From Pseudobdellovibrionaceae bacterium (GTDB lineage Bacteria; Bdellovibrionota; Bdellovibrionia; Bdellovibrionales; JAMPXM01), in assembly GCA_947462815.1 (NCBI GenBank), contig CANHQR010000037.1:1-35934 (forward strand): a stretch of 35,934 nt of DNA. The letters are read 5' to 3'. The position numbers and the translations under genes were made by a program. Numbering within the stretch: position 1 is the first letter of the stretch; the number at the start of each line of letters is the position of its first letter. The notes beneath the pieces are model-generated. The model was not told the origin of the DNA. It ran no database searches and was given only the letters and a program-made list of their open reading frames with translations. Below are positions 1-7,547 of the stretch, in pieces.

Positions 1-166
1 CACAGGAGTCGGCACAGGTGTCGGCACAGGTGTCGGCACAGGAGTCGGCACAGGTGTCGGCACAGGTGTCGGCACAGGAGTCGGCACGGGAGTCGGCACA
101 GGAGTCGGTACAGGTGTGGGCACGGGAGTCGGTACAGGAGTCGGTACAGGTGTGGGTACCGGCGTT
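1..166. repeat. 12-bp tandem repeat (about 13 copies) in a lipoprotein gene
   Basis: The unit is GGCACAGGTGTC with small variants (GGAGTC, GGGAGTC, GGTACA). It is repeated head to tail from the window edge to about position 166. A higher-order 36-bp pattern (two GTGTC units, then one GAGTC unit) is visible at 11-82. The period is a multiple of three. On the minus strand each unit reads Val-Pro-Thr-Pro, so copy-number change would lengthen or shorten a protein spacer without breaking frame. The array continues beyond the left edge, so its full length is unknown. Confidence 0.93.
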
Positions 167-435
167 GGGCTCGGCTCCATATCGGGGTCACGAGGCAGAG
201 GCGTGGGTGCAGGGGTCGGAGTTGTGCCGGGAGGAGGCTCGTTCGGTGTTGGCAGCGGCACCGGCGTCGGTGTCGGTGTCGGAGTGGGCTGCGTGAGGCG
301 CGTGTTTCTCTCTTCGGAATTTTGTCCCTCGAAGGCGGGCTGACTGCAAGCGGTCAAGCTCAGCGCAAAAAATGTCGAACTCGCGAGGACGCGCAACGTG
401 GGAAGAACTTTGAACAACAAATTGGGCACGAGCAT
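1..435 (-). CDS. Lipoprotein with Pro-Thr-Pro-Val repeat spacer (C-terminus outside window)
   Basis: Reading down from the ATG at 435, the protein starts [19 protein letters not shown] and has a hydrophobic stretch ending in the lipobox LTAC, with the lipidated cysteine at residue 30. The +2 residue is Ser, which in the E. coli Lol rule would send it to the outer membrane. A Glu/Asn/Arg-rich patch follows, then a long (Pro-Thr-Pro-Val)n region that is still open at position 1. A GGAGG lies 4 nt before the start, supporting it. No catalytic domain is visible in the 145 codons present. Such Pro/Thr spacers usually hold a C-terminal domain away from the membrane, and that domain would lie outside the window. 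It is transcribed divergently from the hydrolase gene at 574. Identity of the full protein is unknown. Confidence 0.85.
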   Translation of the reverse strand, partial: MLVPNLLFKVLPTLRVLASSTFFALSLTACSQPAFEGQNSEERNTRLTQPTPTPTPTPVPLPTPNEPPPGTTPTPAPTPLPRDPDMEPSPTPVPTPVPTPVPTPVPTPVPTPVPTPVPTPVPTPVPTPVPTPVPTPVPTPVPTPV

Positions 436-573
436 GAGGCCTCCGCAGGCGTGGCGCTCCGTGCCGGGATCGCGAGTTCTCCGAAACCTTGGTGAACTCG
501 ATCTTTCTCTTGTTTAATTATCGGACGATGCGAGAAAGTGTTTCACGAGACTTGAGTCGAGTTCGGAGGCCTG

Positions 574-1548
574 ATGAACAACATGAATATGAAGACCTTC
601 TCCAAAGATCTTGCGAATCCCCAAGCCAACTCGAACCCATGGTCCAGCGAATTGCGCGAGTTGCGCGAATTGCGCTTGGGCGATTGGCGTGTGTTGGCTC
701 TGCCGACGGGAATCTTTGGTTTGGACGGTGGCGCCATGTTTGGAACAGTCCCCAAAGTTTTGTGGCAAAAGACCAATCCTCCGGATGCAGAAAATCGAAT
801 TGCGATGGAAGCGCGTGCGCTTCTGCTTCTGAACGAGACACTCGGACATCGCGTTTTGGTTGATTGTGGTGTGGGCGGTGACTTTGTCGAGAAGTATGGA
901 CCAAAGTTGGGTCCCAAGTTCGCCGAGATGTACGCGATCGAAGCGGGCCAGTCGGGTTTAGAGAGAGCCTTACAGCGAGTGGGCGTGGAGCCCGAGCGCA
1001 TCACGGATGTGGTGCTGACGCATTTGCATTTTGATCACGCGGGTGGCGCGACAAAGTGGGATGGTCAGCGCCTCGTGCCGACATTGCCGCGCGCGACCTA
1101 TCACGTGCAGAAGCGAAATCTAGAGACCGCGACTTCACCCAACGTGCGCGAACGCGCGAGTTATTTTGCGGCGAATTTTGAACCACTTCGTCAAGCTGGT
1201 GTTTTGAATCTGCTTGATGGTGAAGTGAAGGACCTCTTGCCGGGACTGAGTTTGTGGGTCTCCGATGGTCACACTTCGGGCCAGCAGGTGGTTCGCATCG
1301 AGGGCGGCGGCGAAGTTCTCTATTACTGTGGAGATGTGATTCCGACGTCGACGCATGTGCGATTGGCCTGGGTTATGGGTTATGACTTGCGTCCACTTGA
1401 TTTGATCGAAGAGAAGCGTCGGCTTTTGGCGCAAGCCTCGACGGAGTCAGCGCTGCTCTACTTTGAACATGATCCTTACATGGACTGTGCTCGAGTTGCG
1501 GCGGATCGGGACGACTTCAAGGTTTCGGAGCGCTTTCGTCTGAGCTGA
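574..1548 (+). CDS. Metallo-beta-lactamase-fold hydrolase
   Basis: The 324-residue protein carries the complete MBL zinc-site set: H150, H152, D154 and H155 in HLHFDHAGG, then H233 (SDGHTSGQ), D254 (YYCGDVIP) and H299 (FEHD). This arrangement is typical of binuclear-zinc hydrolases in the MBL superfamily. The N-terminal layout (FGLDGGAMFG, then a conserved LLL..GHRVLVDCGVG strand) resembles the lactonase/quorum-quenching branch, but the substrate cannot be read from sequence. There is no signal peptide, so it is probably cytoplasmic. Start chosen at 574 because GGAGG sits 4 nt upstream; in-frame ATGs at 583 and 589 are alternatives. Its 3' end overlaps the convergent acyltransferase gene by 32 bp. 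Confidence 0.9.
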   Translation: MNNMNMKTFSKDLANPQANSNPWSSELRELRELRLGDWRVLALPTGIFGLDGGAMFGTVPKVLWQKTNPPDAENRIAMEARALLLLNETLGHRVLVDCGVGGDFVEKYGPKLGPKFAEMYAIEAGQSGLERALQRVGVEPERITDVVLTHLHFDHAGGATKWDGQRLVPTLPRATYHVQKRNLETATSPNVRERASYFAANFEPLRQAGVLNLLDGEVKDLLPGLSLWVSDGHTSGQQVVRIEGGGEVLYYCGDVIPTSTHVRLAWVMGYDLRPLDLIEEKRRLLAQASTESALLYFEHDPYMDCARVAADRDDFKVSERFRLS

Positions 1549-2275
1549 TCACGTCCTCGCGGAAGGCATTCGGATTGATGCTCATGACCCAATCTCGATA
1601 GCGCTCATAGATGAGCTCAATGTTTCCGGGTGGACAGACCGGGCCCACGTGAAGCGTGAGTTTGCCCGGAACGGCGAAAATTCGCCCCTTTGGCCATAGA
1701 TCGGCGTTGCCTTCCAAATACAAAAACAGCAAAGGCGTCGTCGTGCGTTCGCTAAAGAGGCTGACGCCGCGTTTGAATTGACCGATAAATCCATCCGGTG
1801 ATCGCGTCCCTTCCGGAAAGATAATCAACCAAATAGCTTCGAGCTTTGAAAGCAAGGTGAGGCAAAGCTGTACGGCCTCGCCCTTCTTGTCCTTTCGATC
1901 AATAGGTATCGCGCCCAAACAGTGCTTGGAAAAGAACGTGAAGAGCGGATTGGTGAAAAAGTAGTCCTTCGCTGCGGCGATGAATAGGTCTCCCCAATAT
2001 CGAAAAGGAATGGCCGCCGCGATGGATACCGCATCCAGGTGAGAGGCGTGATTCGCGATCACCAAGAGCTTGGGATAATTCTTATGAATTTCATGGAAGT
2101 CGCCGACGACTTTGAGGCGAATATAGAAGCGAAAAAACCAGTATTTTAGGATCAGCGACCACAAGAGGCGAAAGAACTTGGAAGTGAGGTCAAACTGCCG
2201 TGTGAAGAGAGGCAAGTGCTTCAGGTAGCTTGGCAGGCGAGTCCACTGTTCGTTTTCGTAATCCCAGTTCTTCAT
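1517..2275 (-). CDS. plsC: 1-acyl-sn-glycerol-3-phosphate acyltransferase (PlsC-like)
   Basis: This 252-residue protein has the two landmark motifs of glycerolipid acyltransferases: NHASHLD (NHx4D, H76 and D81) and FPEGTRS (residues 153-159). The family transfers an acyl chain to lysophosphatidic acid to make phosphatidic acid at the inner membrane. A hydrophobic stretch at about 36-55 could anchor it. The start codon overlaps the stop of the CdsA gene by 4 bp (ATGA), so the product, phosphatidic acid, is the substrate of the enzyme encoded immediately upstream. The motifs do not separate PlsC from other lysophospholipid acyltransferases, so the exact acceptor is inferred from the neighbour. 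Confidence 0.87.
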   Translation of the reverse strand: MKNWDYENEQWTRLPSYLKHLPLFTRQFDLTSKFFRLLWSLILKYWFFRFYIRLKVVGDFHEIHKNYPKLLVIANHASHLDAVSIAAAIPFRYWGDLFIAAAKDYFFTNPLFTFFSKHCLGAIPIDRKDKKGEAVQLCLTLLSKLEAIWLIIFPEGTRSPDGFIGQFKRGVSLFSERTTTPLLFLYLEGNADLWPKGRIFAVPGKLTLHVGPVCPPGNIELIYERYRDWVMSINPNAFREDVISSDESAPKP

Positions 2276-3246
2276 GGTGATCCCGGCAAGGCTCCGAGAG
2301 GCAAACTTGAGGTCTCAAGGTACCACATCACGTAGTAGAAAATAGGAGCGACGAAAATCAAGCGGTCCATCACCGAGAGCAAGTCACCTCGGCCGATGAT
2401 GAAGACACCCACATCTTTGATGCCGAGATCGCGGCGAATCACGGATAAGACAAGATCGCCGAGGCTACCGCCCAGAATGGCCACCAGACCTGAGGCGATC
2501 CAAAACGTTTCGGAGCGCTCTGGTAAAAGATGTCGGAAGCTGAATGCGATAACGAGAGTGAGAAGTGCCGCGACGCCGAAGCCTTCCCAGCTTCGTCGTG
2601 GCGTGATGCGCGAGAACATCTTGGTTGGCACATACTTTGTGCGCGATGTGATGAACTGCGAGACGGCCATGGAGATGTTGTCGAAGGTCTCCGTCAGGAT
2701 CGTGATGTAGATCACCATATAGGCGCCTCGCTCAAGCCGCCAGATCCATCCTAAGTGCATGAAGCTCCAGCCCAAAAACAGAAAGCACATCAGCGTGAGA
2801 GCAAGGTACTGGATCATCTGTTTGTGGGAGTTACGCAAAATGGGAATTAGACAAACAACTCCGAAAAAAGCCATGGGCGCAAGGTTGTAAAGTTCGCGGA
2901 TGCCGTAATGAATCGAGGCGGCCAGTGCGAAGATCCCCAGGTAAGTTGCCCAGACGAAGTTGGATCGGTGATACATCCCCATGAGCTGGAAGAAGATTTT
3001 CGAGCCAAAGATCGCGATGATCGACAGCACGATGAGAGACCAGGGACGCGGTAGTGAATTCGCAACAAAGAGAAATGGCGTCGCAATACACCAGCTGATG
3101 AGTGAAGCAAAACCCGCTTGTGTGAATGGGCCCTGGTGACGGATGAAAAAGAAGAAGACGCTGAGAAGGATCAGCACGCCCATGACGATACCGAAGGTCT
3201 GCAAATAGACCGGCTCGTTGAGAAGTGAGGAATCGAAGAGGTTCAT
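2272..3246 (-). CDS. cdsA: Phosphatidate cytidylyltransferase (CDP-diacylglycerol synthase)
   Basis: A 324-residue polytopic membrane protein with about eight hydrophobic segments. The C-terminal part has the CdsA pattern: TPRRSWEG, then GDLVLSVIRRDLGIKDVG, then a GRGDLLSVMDR segment in place of the usual HGGxxDRxD. These are the binding regions for CTP, phosphatidate and metal. The last motif is looser than in E. coli CdsA and looks like a divergent subgroup. The enzyme makes CDP-diacylglycerol, the branch point for phosphatidylethanolamine, phosphatidylglycerol and cardiolipin. It shares 1 bp (TGATG) with the upstream regulator gene and 4 bp with the acyltransferase gene downstream, so all three are probably co-translated. 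Confidence 0.88.
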   Translation of the reverse strand: MNLFDSSLLNEPVYLQTFGIVMGVLILLSVFFFFIRHQGPFTQAGFASLISWCIATPFLFVANSLPRPWSLIVLSIIAIFGSKIFFQLMGMYHRSNFVWATYLGIFALAASIHYGIRELYNLAPMAFFGVVCLIPILRNSHKQMIQYLALTLMCFLFLGWSFMHLGWIWRLERGAYMVIYITILTETFDNISMAVSQFITSRTKYVPTKMFSRITPRRSWEGFGVAALLTLVIAFSFRHLLPERSETFWIASGLVAILGGSLGDLVLSVIRRDLGIKDVGVFIIGRGDLLSVMDRLIFVAPIFYYVMWYLETSSLPLGALPGSP

Positions 3247-4640
3247 CAGGGTGCTCCGATGGAATAATCTTTCATCTTCTTGTAGATGCTTGAGCGTGAA
3301 ATTCCAAGTAGTTCGGCGGCCTTGTCGACATCCTGAGTTTGTGTCAGCGCATGCCGGATGGCTTGGGCTTCGACTCGTTCGAGCAGGGACGTGAGGCCTC
3401 GACTGAGGTCGAGTGAGACGTGTTCGCCATCTTTTGCGGGCGACCTCAGATTCAGTTGTGGAAGAACGAGGTGGACATCTTCGGAGCGAATCAGCGGCAG
3501 GGGGGAAACGAGGGCAAGTTGCTCACAAATTCGTCGCAGTTCACGAGTCTGGCCGGGCCAAGTGTGCTTTTTCAAAGCCTCGATGGCGTCGGGGGCCAAA
3601 GTCTTGTTGAAGCGCGGGCGCTCGAGGCTCAAAAAATGTTCGGCCAAGGCGGGCAAATCCTCGATGCGATCTTTAAGCGCTGGTAAGCGGAGGCGGTGGC
3701 CCGAGAGGCGAAAATAGAGATCTTCGCGAAACTCGCCCTGGCGGACCATCTCTTCAAGAGAGCGATTCGTCGCGGCAATAACTCGCGTTTTGATCTTCTG
3801 CGTTTGTGAGCTGCCCACGCGACGAACCTCGCCGCTTTCGAGAAAGCGCAAAAGTTTGGCTTGTTGAGTTTCGGGGAGAGCTTCGACCTCGTCGAGAAAG
3901 AGATCGCCGCCTTGCGCGCACTCGGCAAGCCCCATCTTATCGCGATCAGCTCCGGTGAAAGCGCCCTTTACGTGTCCAAAAAACTCCGACTCGAACACAC
4001 TCTCGGGCAAGGCCCCGAGGTTCACTGCAACCCAAGGTCGAGTGGGATCATGGCGGCGCTCCTGAGTGTGCAGAAGTTGCGCGACAACTTCTTTGCCCGC
4101 ACCTGAAGGGCCTTCGATAAGAACAGGGGCGTTCTCGCCTCGCAAAGACGCGACGTCGCGAAGAAGTCGCTCGCTGGCTGGGCCTGAGCCGATCCATCGG
4201 AGTTCACTCAAGTGCTGGCCCGTACGAACTTGCGGACGAAGCTCCAGCAAAGCTTCGATTTTTTCCAAGGTGATCTGTAGCTCATCGCGACCGATGGGTT
4301 TGGCGAGAAATCGTGTGGCTCCCGCTTTGAGGCCCTGCTCCATGAATTCACGGCGCAGATCCCCGCTCATGGCGATCAGCTCCATTTGAGGTCGTTGCTC
4401 TCGGAGTCGGCGCAGGACATCCAGACCTTCGGCCTGGGGGCTCGGGCTGAGATGCAGATCGACGAGCGCCGCAGAGCAAGCGTCGGTGTCGATGGGAGTT
4501 AAGCCATCGACGGCGATGAGGCTCCAGTTGTTCGGCAGAATCCGGCGAAGGCTCGCGATGATCAGATCATCATCATCAACCACGAGGAGCTTGAGCTTTT
4601 GCTCCTCATCGGAGGAGAGCGAAGGAGAGCCACGTTGCAT
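3246..4640 (-). CDS. Sigma54-dependent response regulator (NtrC family: REC-AAA+-Fis)
   Basis: Three domains are visible in 464 residues. The receiver domain (about 16-130) has the acidic pocket D22/D23, phospho-acceptor D61, S92 and K114. The AAA+ domain (about 145-380) has Walker A GPSGAGKE (177-184), the sigma54-contact loop GAFTGA (226-231) and Walker B ending D250-E251. A Fis-type helix-turn-helix occupies the last 35 residues (AAELLGISRSSIYKKMKDY). It should activate transcription from -24/-12 promoters when phosphorylated. Its kinase is not obvious nearby. The gene is first in a coupled set with cdsA and plsC, which hints at, but does not prove, a link to envelope lipid synthesis. It diverges from serA. 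Confidence 0.95.
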   Translation of the reverse strand: MQRGSPSLSSDEEQKLKLLVVDDDDLIIASLRRILPNNWSLIAVDGLTPIDTDACSAALVDLHLSPSPQAEGLDVLRRLREQRPQMELIAMSGDLRREFMEQGLKAGATRFLAKPIGRDELQITLEKIEALLELRPQVRTGQHLSELRWIGSGPASERLLRDVASLRGENAPVLIEGPSGAGKEVVAQLLHTQERRHDPTRPWVAVNLGALPESVFESEFFGHVKGAFTGADRDKMGLAECAQGGDLFLDEVEALPETQQAKLLRFLESGEVRRVGSSQTQKIKTRVIAATNRSLEEMVRQGEFREDLYFRLSGHRLRLPALKDRIEDLPALAEHFLSLERPRFNKTLAPDAIEALKKHTWPGQTRELRRICEQLALVSPLPLIRSEDVHLVLPQLNLRSPAKDGEHVSLDLSRGLTSLLERVEAQAIRHALTQTQDVDKAAELLGISRSSIYKKMKDYSIGAP

Positions 4641-4731
4641 TCCAGGACCTTTCTCGGCGTTGCCTCGTCAAGAAAATTGACGCGTTACCAGAATTCTATG
4701 CGTGGCCAAGGGAACGTGACAATATGATCGC

Positions 4732-5973
4732 ATGAGTTCTGCGACAAGCACGGTCAAAAGTTCCGGTCGAAAGATTTTGCTACTTGAGAATATCCACCCT
4801 GTGGCTCACGAGGCTTTGCGAAAAGAAGGTCACGAGGTGACCGCGATCTCGCACTCTCCGGATCGAGAGGAACTCAGCCGTTTGTTGCAGACTCACGAGG
4901 TCGTAGGGTTGCGATCGAAAACTCGTCTTCCCGCTGAACTTTTGCAAAAAGCTCCGCAGCTCTCGCTGATCGGCTGTTTTTGTATCGGTACAGATCAAGT
5001 GGATTTGGCGACGGCGAATTCGCTGGGTATTCCCGTATTCAACGCCCCGTATTCCAACACGCGAAGCGTCGCCGAGATGGTGCTCGCCGAAGTGATCATG
5101 TTGGCGCGACAGCTGGGTGATCGCAATATGGCGGCTCACAAAGGGCAGTGGCTGAAGAGTGCTGAAGGTTCTCGCGAAGTGCGGGGAAAAACCTTGGGCA
5201 TCGTCGGCTATGGACACATCGGCAGTCAGGTGAGCGTGTTGGCCGAGGCCTTTGGCTTACGCGTGATCTACTACGATGTGGTGAAGAAGCTGCCGCTAGG
5301 GAACTCGCAGAGCGTGGAGACGCTTGCTGAACTTTTACGTCGATCCGATTTTGTGAGCCTGCATGTTCCCGATACGCGAGCAACACGCGGCATGCTGGGC
5401 GCGGCTGAAATCAAGTTGATGCGTCCAGGGGCTGCGCTGATCAATGCGAGTCGTGGAACTGTGGTAGATATTCCGGCCTTGGCGGAGGCGATTCGCAGCG
5501 GGCATTTGTCGGGTGCTGCGGTCGATGTTTTTCCGGAAGAGCCGGCCTCGAACTCACAAGCCTTCAAGAGCGAGCTGCAAGGTCTACCCAATGTCATTCT
5601 CACGCCCCACATCGGCGGCAGTACGCTCGAAGCACAGGAGTCGATTGGCTTAGAAGTCGCGGCGAGTTTCATTTCTTATCTGCGTGACGGTTCATCGCTC
5701 GGAGCTGTGAATTTCCCGCCGCTTTCGCTTCCTCAACAGCATGCGGGGGCGATTCGGATCGCCAACGTACATCGCAACGTGCCGGGCGTGTTGGGAAGCA
5801 TCAACTCGATCGTTTCGGATTTGGGAGCGAACATTTTAGGTCAGGCCTTGGCCACGGATGAGCGAATTGGATTTGTGGTGATGGACGTCGAAGTCCAAGA
5901 GGCTCATGAGCTGCTTCGGCGCGTGGAAGATCTTCCGACATCGATTCGCACGAGCTTGCTGGGTCAAGTCTAG
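4732..5973 (+). CDS. serA: D-3-phosphoglycerate dehydrogenase
   Basis: SerA catalyses the first step of serine synthesis, NAD-dependent oxidation of 3-phosphoglycerate. The 413-residue length matches the short E. coli-type enzyme. The Rossmann motif GYGHIG is at 159-164, with an acidic residue ending the next strand (VIYYD). The catalytic triad is R251 (NASRGTVVD), E280 (FPEEP) and H303 (TPHIGGS). Residues 342-413 form an ACT domain (NVPGVLGSINSI), the usual site of serine feedback inhibition. The start has no strong Shine-Dalgarno, so it is tentative. E. coli SerA also reduces 2-oxoglutarate to D-2-hydroxyglutarate, which is relevant to the FAD dehydrogenase encoded at 7548. Confidence 0.95.
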   Translation: MSSATSTVKSSGRKILLLENIHPVAHEALRKEGHEVTAISHSPDREELSRLLQTHEVVGLRSKTRLPAELLQKAPQLSLIGCFCIGTDQVDLATANSLGIPVFNAPYSNTRSVAEMVLAEVIMLARQLGDRNMAAHKGQWLKSAEGSREVRGKTLGIVGYGHIGSQVSVLAEAFGLRVIYYDVVKKLPLGNSQSVETLAELLRRSDFVSLHVPDTRATRGMLGAAEIKLMRPGAALINASRGTVVDIPALAEAIRSGHLSGAAVDVFPEEPASNSQAFKSELQGLPNVILTPHIGGSTLEAQESIGLEVAASFISYLRDGSSLGAVNFPPLSLPQQHAGAIRIANVHRNVPGVLGSINSIVSDLGANILGQALATDERIGFVVMDVEVQEAHELLRRVEDLPTSIRTSLLGQV

Positions 5974-6048
5974 CGTCCGATCTCGGTCCGTGGCGAGACT
6001 CGTTGGGCTTGCCGAGGGTCCGAATGGCGAAGCCGCCGGGCTGACGAC

Positions 6049-6447
6049 TCAGGGCGAGGTTTTGCGGAACTGTTCGTGCAGCTCGATGACAACTTTTCGA
6101 CGATGGTTGAGCAGATCTCCGAGACGATGAATGGCCTCTCGAGCCTTGTTGAGCTTGCGAAGTTGCTCGGGATTGAATTGCCCAGTTCGCGAACCTGACT
6201 CGAGAAGGGCCTCGATCATTCCCGCCGAAATCGCAAGGGGATTTGCCAAGTCGTGAAGAAAGCTGCGCTCCGCAGAGATGTAGTCAAGGCTTTGATGGCT
6301 TGCGAGTGGGGGACGATCTCCGGTGGGCCGACTCGCGATCGAAGACTTCTGCTTCGGCTTTCGCTGGTCACGCGCCGCCACGGATGAGGTGGTGCGGGTT
6401 TTGGATTTCGAAGAGCGACGGCGAACTGTTTGAGCCTTTTTTTTCAT
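6049..6447 (-). CDS. Stand-alone histidine-box (DHp-like) protein with basic N-terminus
   Basis: The 132-residue protein has a Lys/Arg/Ser-rich N-terminus (1-45) and one helical domain (about 50-125). That domain carries FLHDLANPLAISAGMIEALL, which strongly resembles the H-box of histidine kinases and of DHp-type phosphotransferases such as ChpT; H65 is the likely phospho-accepting residue. A second helix (LRKLNKAREAIHRLGDLLNH) would complete the hairpin. No ATPase (HATPase_c) domain follows, so it cannot autophosphorylate alone. It could be a phosphotransfer protein or a kinase remnant. Start taken at 6447, preceded by AGGAAGAAAGGG; an upstream in-frame ATG at 6489 would add 14 residues. It diverges from a response regulator at 6943, a possible partner. 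Confidence 0.7.
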   Translation of the reverse strand: MKKKAQTVRRRSSKSKTRTTSSVAARDQRKPKQKSSIASRPTGDRPPLASHQSLDYISAERSFLHDLANPLAISAGMIEALLESGSRTGQFNPEQLRKLNKAREAIHRLGDLLNHRRKVVIELHEQFRKTSP

Positions 6448-6942
6448 AACACCCTTTCTTCCTGAGCACGATTTTTTGAGTGTGCTCATTCGCGAACTTC
6501 AAACTGAGGTCCACGGAGGCCGGCGACATCACCGCATCGCTCACTTCGATGTCTCGCCCTTGTATGTTCGCAGGGGATTCGTCACAAGTTGAATGAACTT
6601 TCTGTTGAGCTGGCCCATGCCCGGAACTGATGGCCAGAGCTGATGCCCAGAACTGATGGCCAGAACCTATGGATAGAACCTTTAGAGCTTCTTGTCTCAA
6701 CTTGAGGCGGGTCCAGGAATCGACTCAGAAAATGTGGCCACTGGAACGCCAACGAGAATTCAACAGTCTTCTCAGATTAGGACACGAGGAATGAGACATG
6801 ACGTCTCAGCCCCATCAAATGACACCCATCTGAATTAAGATTCGGCGAAGGCGAGAAAGTGACTCAACGTCAGCTCGAATTCCGCCGACTTGAGTAGGTA
6901 TCAACGCATTTGCCTGTTGGGTCCCGAACGAAAGGCTTGTCC
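6448..6942. other. Intergenic region between DHp-like protein and response regulator
   Basis: About 495 bp without a convincing gene. It holds a 13-bp imperfect tandem repeat (6620-6684) and a small inverted repeat, TGAGAC-ATGAC-GTCTCA, at 6792-6808. Both flanking genes read outward, so their promoters must lie here, but I see no clear -35/-10 or -24/-12 pair. The first 42 bp could be coding if the upstream start of the DHp-like gene is used. Confidence 0.6.
6620..6684. repeat. 13-bp imperfect tandem repeat, five copies
   Basis: Consecutive 13-bp units read CCCGGAACTGATG, GCCAGAGCTGATG, CCCAGAACTGATG, GCCAGAACCTATG and GATAGAACCTTTA, decaying to the right. The period is not a multiple of three and no gene covers it, so it is a non-coding minisatellite or a set of iterated sites in the divergent intergenic region. 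Confidence 0.75.
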
Positions 6943-7536
6943 ATGTCGAAGGTTTTTGGCGCCGGTTCGAAATTCAGTTTTCCCAAAAACCCGCGCCTTC
7001 TCATTGTCGAAGATGAGGCAGACATTCGTTTCATTTTGGGTGAGCAGTTGCTGGAACTGCAGGCCACGCATGCAGAGCTTGAGATTTCCTTTGCCGAGAA
7101 CGGACGTGAAGCCTTGAAGCTCGTCGAGGGACAATGGTTTGATGCCGTGGTGAGCGATCTGAACATGCCGGCGATGTCGGGCCTAGAATTTCTCTTCGAG
7201 TTGCGACAGCGAGAGCTGCAGACTCCGGTGATTTTTTTAACGGGTTTTGGCGACAAGGCGAAGGCGATCGAGGCCTTGCGGCTCGGGGCCTTCGATTTTC
7301 TCGATAAACCCTGGAACCATCAACATTTGCTCTCCGTGACCTCGGAGGCTCTGTTCATGGGTCTGAAGCTTCGCGATCTACATGCTGAGCTGGCAATCTT
7401 TCGCGAGAACTTGCAGGGACAGCCTGAGGCCCAGGCTCAGCAGCAATTTGATCGACGTCGGGCTCTCGCTTTGACGAAGCTGACGCGTCTGTTCTTGGCG
7501 GAAGCGAATGCGCGTCATCGCGCTAAAGCCTCCTGA
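6943..7536 (+). CDS. Single-domain-type response regulator with C-terminal helix
   Basis: The 197-residue protein is a receiver domain (about 16-135) with a helical tail of about 60 residues. The acidic pair E23/D24, phospho-acceptor D72 (SDLNMP), T100 and K112 (LDKPW) are all present. The tail (HAELAIFRENLQ onward) is charged and coiled-coil-like and shows no DNA-binding or enzymatic motif, so output is probably by protein contact. The FDFLDKPW signature is common in NtrC/HnoC-like receivers. ATG at 6943 is preferred over the TTG 33 nt upstream, because AAAGG precedes it. It diverges from the DHp-like gene, which may feed it phosphate; that pairing is inference. Confidence 0.88.
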   Translation: MSKVFGAGSKFSFPKNPRLLIVEDEADIRFILGEQLLELQATHAELEISFAENGREALKLVEGQWFDAVVSDLNMPAMSGLEFLFELRQRELQTPVIFLTGFGDKAKAIEALRLGAFDFLDKPWNHQHLLSVTSEALFMGLKLRDLHAELAIFRENLQGQPEAQAQQQFDRRRALALTKLTRLFLAEANARHRAKAS

Positions 7537-7547
7537 CCGCGCGGCGA

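Noticed and set aside
18-296. Plus-strand open frame rich in Ser-Ala-Gln/Val repeats
   Set aside because: It is the antisense reading of the 12-bp repeat; the minus strand has the start, Shine-Dalgarno, signal peptide and lipobox.
4677-4700. Sigma70-like promoter (TTGACG ... TATGCG) upstream of serA
   Set aside because: The spacer is only about 14 bp and the -10 is poor.
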